64,000 bases of DNA from Flaccisagitta enflata (lineage: Eukaryota > Chaetognatha > Sagittoidea > Aphragmophora), in assembly GCA_965153355.1 (NCBI GenBank), contig OZ231126.1, positions 53,940,001 to 54,004,000 of the forward strand. The letters are read 5' to 3'. The translations under genes were made by a program, and so were the position numbers. Position 1 is the stretch's first letter. Each line of letters begins with the position of its first letter. The notes beneath the pieces were generated by a model. The model had not been told where the DNA came from. It was given only the letters and a program-made list of their open reading frames with translations, and did no database searches. Shown piece by piece: positions 52,010 to 61,700 of this stretch.

Positions 52010-52398
52010 GTCGCGTACATGCGACTCTACACCCCGCTTCATCCATCCATCTCTCCATCCCTTGGTCTGTTGGTCTCTCACACTTTCTTTATCAGACTCA
52101 TTTTTAGTTGCTGACACGCAGCTCTATAAGAGGCTATGTTTGTCCATCCGTCCGTCCATCTGTCAGTCCGTCCATCCGTCTGTCTGTCCATCTGTCCGTC
52201 TGTCTGTCCGTTGGTCGGTCATGGTGATCAAGTTAAAAAGTAGGAAAACAAGCATTTTCGATACTTTGTGTGTAGGTTTGAGTGGTAGAGGTGGGTTGAG
52301 GTGGGGGTTGGATGCCCCATCCCACCCATCCGATTCACTTGTTTTAAGTCATTTTAAGTCATTATAAAAGTATTGCACGCAACTTATAATATCCTTTG
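52010..52398 (+). repeat. GTCY-core element, AAGTCATTTT variant, split by a nested copy
   Basis: GTCGCGTACATGCGACTCTA, CATCCATCTCTCCATC core, then at 52106 a second element begins. After it, AAGTCATTTTAAGTCATT and TTGCACGCAACTTATAATATCC follow, matching the distal half of the variant at 20773-20946. Confidence 0.6.
52106..52342 (+). repeat. GTCY-core element nested in another
   Basis: AGTTGCTGACACGCAGCTCT hairpin, GTCCATCTGTCCGTCTGTCT core, GATCAAGTTAAAAAGTAGG and GGGGGTTGGATGCCCC. This is the subfamily of 12946-13154, in opposite orientation. Confidence 0.7.
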
Positions 52399-53459
52399 TA
52401 TTCAGTTTGGAAGACATGGAGGAAGGATTTTTATACAATTCCTTCCTCCCAGTAGACTCTTGTTACATCCCACCCAATGATGCAACACCTAGTCCAAATT
52501 GATTTCCATATAAGGACCTTTCCCATTATATCCCTGAATGCCGGATGTATTTAATCGGACTGCATAGCTGCAAGTAACTAGGTTTTGGTTGTTACAAAAA
52601 TTTTTTGGGAAGTACAGTTGAACCCCGCTCTAACGGATTTCAGGGACCCAATTATTATCTTCTGTTATAAGCGGACCTTTGTCATTGCCAACAAAGGAAA
52701 TAAAAAAATTAACCTGAAGGGACCATTAATTTGCATCTGTTACAACTCATAAAAGGAATTCCGTTTGTGGCGGGTCTGTTAGAGCGGGGTTCAACTGTAT
52801 GGTTAAATTCTGTTGAAAGGACCGATTATTTTTAGCCTCCCATTGACTCTTTAGCCTGGACAGCAACAGTTTCTGAATAGCCTCCCATTCCCATTGGTTT
52901 GCCTGTTGTACAGTGCATTGGTCCATTGGTAACATTATGTCTTTTAGGCATTTAGGTAAGTTTTTGCATTACTGCTCCTGCGAAAAATCTTGGTATTGGT
53001 ATCATTCTATGAATATACATGACAATAGAAAATGAAAATCTTGTTCTTTCATATAACACTATGTGACATAGAAATAATGAACCAATACTGTTTATGAATG
53101 AGAGACCAGATTTATACGAGTATCAACAAACAATTTTCAAAAGATTTAATATGAAAAAAAATCTGGAAGTGGGAGGGACAAGAGCAAAATTCGGGCAGTC
53201 AGAATTACTTAAGGGGTTTTCGCATTTGGAAAGTTATCGAGATATTACATAGCCATAGGGAATATCTAGATAATAAATAGATAATGAGCCCAATGCGAAA
53301 ATCCCTAGAAAAGGTTGGGGAAATGCGAGGATGCATCTAAAACTGATTGGGAGTGGTGTGGGAGGGATTGAATTGGTCATTGATGGATTTTCGAAAAAAG
53401 GTAACAGGCGGACCAACAGATGGACTAACAGATGGACAGACCATTTTATGGAGAAGCAA
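52399..53459. other. Unassigned spacer
   Basis: Includes an inverted pair of GTTGAACCCCGCTCTAACGG near 52616 and its complement near 52777-52799, delimiting a possible element of about 190 bp. No exon. Confidence 0.45.
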
Positions 53460-56390
53460 GGACGCATCAAAAATTTGCATATTTAATGCATTAATTCATG
53501 ACAAAAAACTGATTATTAAATTATGGGCAATAAGTTACCATAGATTTATGAAAAAAGTCCATTTTGTCATGAATTTTTTGAAATCATAAAAGATTACATG
53601 ATTTTTTGCATAAATTTATGCAAATTTAGTGCAATTTATGACACAAAATGATCATAATTTTGTGGTCAATAACTACCCATAAATCTATGGCCAAAAATGC
53701 AGTTTTTTATGATTTTTTTTGGAATCTTAAAGAATAATGTTTTTTGGCATAAATTCATGCAAAATTTTTGCATTTAATTATGACAAAAAAAAATAATCAT
53801 AAACTCATGAGCAATAGGTACCCCTAAATTTATGAAAAAAAAATGCAGTTTTTCAATGATTTTCTTTGGAATCATAAAAAAATTACATGGTTTTTAGCAA
53901 AAACTTATGCATATTTTTTGCATTAATTTATGACACAAAATGATCATAAATTTATGGGTAATGAGTTGCCATAAACTCATGGCAAAATGCAGTTTTTCGT
54001 TATTTTTCTTTGGAATCATAAAGAATTTTTTGTTTTTTTCGCATAAATTCATGCACATTTATTGCAATTTTCATTTTCTCAGGAATCATAAAAAATTATG
54101 CGTTTTTTGGCATAAATTTATGCTTATTCATTGCATTATTTATAACAAAAAATGATCATAAATTAATGGGCATTTTTTACCCATAAATTTATGGCAAAAA
54201 AATGAAGTTTTTTAAAGATTTTCTTTGGAATCACAGATGATAATATGTTTTTGGGCATAAATTTATGCCTATTTATTGCAATAATTTATGACAAAAATTG
54301 CTCATGAATTTATGGGCAATTTGTACCCATAAATTTAGGGCACAAAAAAAGGAGTTTTTTTATAATTTCTTTGGAATCATAAAAAATAATGTGTTTTTTT
54401 GCATAAATTTATGCCTATTTATTGCATTAATTTATGAAAAAAAAATGATCATAAATTTAAGGGCGATTTGTATCCATTATTTTATGGCAAAAAAAAAACA
54501 TTTTTTGTAGGACTCATAAAAAATAACAAGTTTTTTGCCATAAATTTATGCCTATTTATTGCATTAATTTATGACAAAAAATGATTATAAATTTATGGGC
54601 AATTTGTACCCATAAATTTATGGCAAAAAAAAAGCATTTTTTGTAGGATTTTTTTTTTTTTGAATCATAAAAAATCATATGTTTTTTTGCATAAATCTAT
54701 GCCTTTTTATTGCATTAATTTATGACAAAAAATGATCATAAATTTATGGGCAATTTGTGTCCATAAATTTATGGCAAAAAAACGCTGTTTTTTTATGATT
54801 TTCTTTGGAATCATAAAAAATTTTATGTTTTTTGCCATAAATTTATGCATATTTTTGGCATTAATTTATGGCCTAAAATGATCATAAATTTATGGGCAAT
54901 TTGTGTCCATAAATTTATGGCAAAAAAACACCCTTTTTTTATGATTTTCTTTGGAATCATAAATAATCTTATGTTTTTTGCCATAAATTTATGCATATTT
55001 TTGGCATCAATTTATGGCCAAAAATGATCATAAATTTATGGGCAATTTGTGTCCATAAATTTATGGCAAAAAAACGCTGTTTTTTTATGATTTTCTTTGG
55101 AATCATAAAAAAATTTATGTTTTTTGCCATAAATTTATGCATATTTTTGGCATTAATTTATGGCCTAAAATGATCATAAATTTATGGGCAATTTGTGTCC
55201 ATAAATTTATGGCAAAAAAACGCTGTTTTTTTATGATTTTCTTTGGAATCATAAAAAATCTTATGTTTTTTGCCATAAATTTATGCATATTTTTGGCATT
55301 AATTTATGGCCTAAAATGATCATAAATTTATGGGCAATTTGTGTCCATAAATTTATGGCAAAAAAACGCTGTTTTTTTATGATTTTCTTTGGAATCATAA
55401 AAAATCTTATGTTTTTTGCCATAAATTTATGCATATTTTTGGCATTAATTTATGGCCAAAAATGATCATAAATTTATGGGCAATTTGTGTCCATAAATTT
55501 ATGGCAAAAAAACGCTGTTTTTTTATGATTTTCTTTGGAATCATAAAAAATTTTATGTTTTTTGCCATAAATTTATGCATATTTTTGGCATTAATTTATG
55601 GCCTAAAATGATCATAAATTTATGGGCAATTTGTGTCCATGAATTTATGGCAAAAAAACGCTGTTTTTTTATGATTTTCTTTGGAATCATAAAAAATCTT
55701 ATGTTTTTTGCCATAAATTTATGCATATTTTTGGCATTAATTTATGGCCTAAAATGATCATAAATTTATGGGCAATTTGTGTCCATAAATTTATGGCAAA
55801 AAAACGCCGTTTTTTTATGATTTTCTTTGGAATCATAAAAAATCTTATGTTTTTTGCCATAAATTTATGCATATTTTTGGCATTAATTTATGGCCTAAAA
55901 TGATCATGAATTTATGGGCAATTTGTGTCCATAAATTTATGGCAAAAAAACGCTGTTTTTTTATGATTTTCTTTGGAATCATAAAAAATTTTATGTTTTT
56001 TGCCATAAATTTATGCATATTTTTGGCATTAATTTATGGCCTAAAATGATCATAAATTTATGGGCAATTTGTGTCCATAAATTTATGGCAAAAAAACGCT
56101 GTTTTTTTATGATTTTCTTTGGAATCATAAAAAGTCTTATGTTTTTTGCCATAAATTTATGCATATATTTGGCATTAATTTATGGCCAAAAATGATCATA
56201 AATTTATGGGCAATAGGTTCCCATAAATTTATGGCAAAAAAATGCAGTCTTTTCATGATTTCTTTTGGAATCATAAAAAATCGTTTGTTTTTTCGCATAA
56301 ATTTATGGAAAAAAAACTCCATAAATTTATTGGTACCTATTGCCCATAAATTTATGGCATAAAACTACCATAAATTTATGAGCCTGAATC
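53460..56390 (+). repeat. 146-bp AT-rich satellite, right array
   Basis: About 2.9 kb. From 54845 to 56195 the units are near-identical and exactly 146 bp apart (54845, 54991, 55137, 55283 and so on). Each unit has four CATAAATTTATG or near-identical palindromes plus TTTTTTTATGATTTTCTTTG. Units at 53460-54800 are diverged. It is inverted relative to 48691-50772: TTGGTACCTATTGCCCATAA near 56330 matches the inverse of sequence near 48810. Confidence 0.95.
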
Positions 56391-56633
56391 GGCTATGATA
56401 TACCTGCAAAGGTTGTATCATTGGATTAGCTACAAATTATGGGGCAGATATCAGCGACGGCGCCTTTTTACGGCCATATAAATGACAAATTCTGATTTGG
56501 TGGGCCTCATGTAGTTTGCGCTCATCTTAGAAGCTTTCCGTAGTAAGATGCTAGCTGCTCCTTCACTTTCAAGCAAAAAACCGCACTTAAAAAAAACGGC
56601 GGATTTTATCCGAGATGCTGAAACCTGTTTTTC
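56391..56633. other. Unassigned spacer
   Basis: Nothing recognised. Confidence 0.4.
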
Positions 56634-56644
56634 TCAGAGAGAAT

Positions 56645-56720
<76 letters not shown>
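56634..56720. repeat. (GA)n microsatellite
   Basis: About 85 bp of GA repeat. Confidence 0.96.
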
Positions 56721-56722
<2 letters not shown>

Positions 56723-57475
56723 AAGGTAAATCCCCGGGTAAATATTCCTCACGTTGGTTGCATCATCTCAAGATATTTCATTTGGTTACCACATCATACG
56801 TCTACTCTATGGCTCCGTAATCATGAAGGGACACCTTCTTAACACTTTCAATTTGGGTGACTCGTAAGAAAAGAATACTCCGATAAATTCTTCTCTGATT
56901 ATCCTGGATGGCATCAACAATGAATTTTCTGTTCTATTTTCTCGTGTCGTCTTTTTCTTTGATATCATCATCATCATCATTTGACGAACAAGATCGACGC
57001 TCAGGAGTGAAATTCGGTAAGTCGTACCAAACAATCACGTGAATCAGACGACGAAATTCTTATTGATATTACTGCCAGGGCCGGCAAGAGGGGGGGTCAA
57101 CCCCACCTCTCCCAGGCCCTAGGGGTGCCCAGGAGGGCCCCTGAGATAAGAAAAAAAAAACAAGAAAGAAAAAGGAAAAGAAAGGAAAAGAAAAAAGATG
57201 GGAAATTAAAAAGAAAAAAAAAAGAAAAAAAAAAAGAAAAAAAAACTGGGCCCCATTTAGATTGATTAAGGCTAGCTCATTAGTGAAGTCTCAGGTCCCA
57301 ACTATTCTAGAAATAACGTGCATTTTTTTTTTACTACTTTAATAGAAAAAATAAGACACCTATTTATCAATTCATAAAACAGATATTCAAAAAATCAATC
57401 CTAGGTCTGTATCTCAAATGGTTTAGAAGCTAGAGCCTTACAAAGAAAAACACTGATTTGCAAATATGCATTTTT
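56721..57475. other. Unassigned spacer
   Basis: Poly-purine A/AG tract at 57150-57245 following a GC-rich AGGGCCC/GGGCCC stretch. No exon recognised. An upstream exon of the LRR-KEN gene, carrying a signal peptide, could lie here or further upstream but cannot be identified. Confidence 0.4.
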
Positions 57476-57552
57476 AGTTGCGTGCACGCGACTCTACAAC
57501 CCGCTTTGTCCGTCGGTCGGTCGGTCGGTTGGTCAGTCGGTCAGTCGGTCAG
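57476..57552 (+). repeat. GTCY-core element, 5' half only
   Basis: AGTTGCGTGCACGCGACTCT hairpin, ACAACCCGCTTTGTCC, GTCGGTCGGTCGGTTGGTC core; the distal half is missing. Confidence 0.7.
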
Positions 57553-57994
57553 GAATGAAAGCAGCGATGTATGGCAGCTTAGAGCCTAGGGACTTCACAG
57601 CCAATTCCAAGCATGATAGCAAATCTAAGCACGACGGCCTTTTAACTGATTTGCTATGATTCCTATGCTTTCTAAGCCAATTCTTGACAAAAATAACAAA
57701 TGAAAGAGTCATCTAGATGGGTATTTCTTTAACAAATAGATCTGTTTTTGTTCTATTCATACAATTTAGTGTATTTTGCTGAAAAAGTATCTAGAAAAAC
57801 TGTATAGCAGGTAGGGGCAAAGCATACTAATCACCAACACATATCCATCAAGCCTTTGCCTCATTTTGTTTTGCTAACTTATTCAATATTTCCCTCATAG
57901 GATTTGATTAAATGAATTTTATTCTGTTTTAATGTCTGCCTGCCTATCTTTCTGTTAGCCTGTCTGTCTATCTCTCTGTCTGTCTGACTGTCAG
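57553..57994. other. Unassigned spacer
   Basis: Nothing recognised. Confidence 0.4.

Positions 57995-58050
<56 letters not shown>
57995..58050. repeat. (CT)n microsatellite
   Basis: About 55 bp of CT repeat, preceded by CTGTCTGTCT/CTATCTCTC sequence. Confidence 0.95.
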
Positions 58051-58055
<5 letters not shown>

Positions 58056-58234
58056 CTTTTCTTCAAAATTTTTTTCACAACACATTTTCAAGCCCGACAA
58101 ACTTTCAAGCCCGACAGCAGGGACGTCACATGATGTCCCTGAAGTCCCTTGCCATACATCACTGAATGAAAGTGCCTCTATAACCTGCTATATTTATCTG
58201 TTTGTTGGTCCGTCAGTGGGGGGTGGTGAGGTGG

Positions 58235-58554
58235 ACAGGGGTGTATATAGTTGAGCGGCTTTTGATTTTATTCCCCCCCTGCCTTTGATTTCCTTCCCCG
58301 CGACACATCGCATCACGTTACAAAATCCTTGATTTTCTTCCCCTCAAAGCTATAGAACAGTATATTTTAAATTTATATAGTGTTGAATTGTGTTGTAGTA
58401 ATTGTATTTTACCTTTTGGTACTACCAAAAGTGTTAGATCATCAAAAATTTTTTTTTTCTTTTTTTTAAACTTTTGATTTTCTTCCCCATCTCCAAACCC
58501 TTTGATTTTATTCCCCCCCCCACGGGGGGAGATACTCAACTTTATACACCCCTG
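58235..58554. mobile_element. hAT-like MITE, CAGGGGTGTATA ends, complete copy
   Basis: Left CAGGGGTGTATATAGTTGAG and right CTCAACTTTATACACCCCTG, inverted. Flanking octamers GAGGTGGA and GAGGCGGG agree at six of eight positions, consistent with an aged 8-bp target duplication. Internal TTTTGATTTTATTCCCCCCC occurs next to both ends. Other copies are at 13469-13725 and 5777-5961. Confidence 0.75.
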
Positions 58555-58728
58555 GAGGCGGGGGCAGGGGAGGCCCGGCTAAAGGGGCTAGAGGGGGGGC
58601 TCGCCATGTCTCTCCTCGGCCCTGATTACTGCTATATGACGTGTGAATTCCCATTTTTTACACTTTAGATTTTACTTATTAGGGTTCTCATCGTTTTTGT
58701 TTTTGTTTTTATTTTTTTGAATTTGTAG

Positions 58729-61700
58729 TATCGTTTAGTTTTGCTCAATTCATTGAAACTTAAGAATCATGATTTAAGCGAACCTAATAAGATATTATCA
58801 GTAACTCATGAGGTTAATTTTCCTCAATCCCTAATCTCAGTTGGAGTCGGTCAAAAAAATGGTGTCAATCCTGGACGCAATACTTTGGGTAGACGGGAAG
58901 GAGAGTTCCATCAAAGAATACGCACGAAAATTTTGCAATCAATTAACACTCTCGCGTTACACGCTCGTGAAGATTTGAAGAATTGTCGACTGACATGCAA
59001 GCTTCTCAGAGAAACTAACGACGTGTGGCAGTGTGTTTGGAGAAATAGAAATCATTCTAACTGCACGACGATGACCAAGACAATTATGGACGATGCCGTT
59101 ACCGACGACCCGAAATATCCATTTTTACGCAATTTTTCCAGCCCACATTTTCACGTTGCCCTCGGCCGATTGGGTTTGACTCGGCTTGATGATGGTTTTC
59201 TCTCTGGATTTCCACAACTACGAGGATTTACGATGGTGTACAACCCCATCGAAACCCTTGGCCCTCATATTTTTGAAGGAGCGAGCCAACTTAATTACCT
59301 ACAGCTTGATCACAATCGAATCAAATCGCTTCAGCAACCATTTTTAAAGCTTCACCGGTTAGAAGGATTGTTTCTTTACAATAACTTGTTGAGAAACATA
59401 AATGATACCACATTCAAGGGTCTGAAACGACTTGAAGAAATAAATCTCCATAGTAACAGAATCATGAGTATTAATGAAGATGCATTCAAAGAAATGCCAA
59501 AACTGAAATTTGCCACTTTATATGATAATGCGCTAGTTTCAGTGGAAAAACTTTTTAAATCTAGCTCCAAACTATCATTTTTGAGTTTGGGCATGAATCA
59601 AATAAGTAATTTAAAATTTCTAAACACTTCTAGTCTTTCTGCGCTGGGCGTTTATGATAACAATATAAGCAAAATTTCGCCCGACACTTTTCAATGCGGG
59701 CGCCATTTAAGAATACTCTACTTGCATAAAAATCCAATATCCAGTATTGACCCCAATTCCTTTCAATTTAACGAAATGATGGATGAGTTGATAATCGGCT
59801 GTTGTGGTCGCACTTTAAAAGAAAAATGTCATTCATCATCATGGAATGTCACTCATTTTCAGAGGATCAAAGCAAAAGATTTGACTATTAACGGTTGTGT
59901 GGAGGAAATTGCAGACAGAGCCTTTGACTCTTTAGATGCGGTAAAGTTGGCCATTCAAATGAATAGGAACGGGAACGGGAACTTACGAACCATAGGAAAT
60001 TTGACCTTTGCAGGAATCTCTTCTTTAAAATTTCTGTCTCTTGCCTACAACCGTTTGTCTAAAATTGAGTCAGGTGCATTTTTGAATCTCAAGCAAATGG
60101 CAGAACTTCAACTTTGGGGCAATGAGCTTTCTTATCTTCCCCCTGGACTTTTTCGTGACCAAAGGTTTTTGACACTCCTCAACCTAGATGAGAATCGGTT
60201 CAAAGTTGCACAAAAGCACTTTTTTAATGGTCTTGATTTCTTGTCTAAATTATTGTTAAATGATAATGAGTTACAATTGGTTGAAAAAGGAACTTTTGAC
60301 TCGTTGAAGCAACTGACCGAGCTTTATTTGGAAAATAACCAATTGAAAAGTATAGATAAAGGGACCTTTGATAAACTAATAAACCTGGAAAAAATTAATC
60401 TCGGTAGGAATAGTATCACTGTCATTGACGAACTTAACCTGGTTGCTTTGAAATCCTTGATTTCTTTGGATTTGAACTATAATGAGATAGTAAATATTAG
60501 CGGGAGAAATTTCTATGATCCTCTGATTAATGTTACTTTGAGATGGAACAAAATTAAAAGCTTTGATTGTGTTTGGTCGGAACCACTGCCCAACTCGCTG
60601 AAAAAGATAGACTTGCGGAATAATCATTTAACGTTGATCAGAGATTTGCAATGTTTTCAGGGTCCACGCCTTTCACAGCTTCTTTTTGATTATAACAACC
60701 TCAGCGAATTCCATTTGTCATTTGATTCAAATTCGTATGTAGAGCACCTGTCATTGAGTCATAACAATATCTCTAGCTTACCTATCGTGTATCGGGAAAG
60801 CAGCCTTAGATATCTTAATTTGAGCCACAACCAACTTACTGACTTACCTGCAGATAGCATTAACAATCTACGAAAACTCGCCGACGTAGATGTCACAAAT
60901 AATCCATGGATTTGTAGCTGTAATCTAAAAGATCGTTATTTGAACGATTTTCTTTTAAAGCACGGAATCGTTTCATGTTGCCCAAAAAAATGTAAATGTC
61001 AGATTTCAAATAAAGGAATTTATGTAAACTGCCAAAACACTGGAATGAAAGCTTTACCATCCTGCATGCCATACAAAAAAGTCGTGATCGATGTATCAAA
61101 AAATTCGTTGAAGGATTTCAGATATTCTGCGGAAGGACTGAAAAACGTGACTATTCTAAATGTCAGTCACAACAAAATTTCCACACTTTCCAAGGCTACA
61201 GTTTCGAATATGTCACACGTAGCAGATCTGGACTTGAGTTGGAACAATTTAACAGCGTTGCCTGAATTGGTTCTCAGCTTGAAGGATGCCCATATAAGGG
61301 TGACGGGGAACATTTTTGACTGTTCTAGCTGCGGACAGATAAAAATTCTTCAACAAATAATGAGGTTCACCACGCAGAGCGTCACATGTAAGGACGGCAA
61401 AGACTTTGATCTCATGGAAAGACGGTGCTACTTTCAAAATACCGTTGCCCCAGCCGTTGCCATAGCTCTTTTTAGCGTGATTTTGCTGCAGGCTGTCTAC
61501 TCTTTGATCCGCCATAGACGATTACAATTTTTGAAAAGTAACTTATTTTACAAACATTTTGAAGCTCTGAACGGTCAGTTTTCCCACGAGTGTCGTATAA
61601 CACGCAGATTAAAGCATAACAACATTATGCGTTTGTCCAACACATTTGTGTCTTGGTTCCCCAAACGAGAAGGATTCATATTCTTTGAAAATGTCAACTA

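Noticed and set aside
48702-56362. Many 60-90-residue frames reading HIFGINLWPK-like peptides
   Set aside because: They repeat every 146 bp within a satellite and overlap each other out of frame, so they reflect the repeat and not a gene family.
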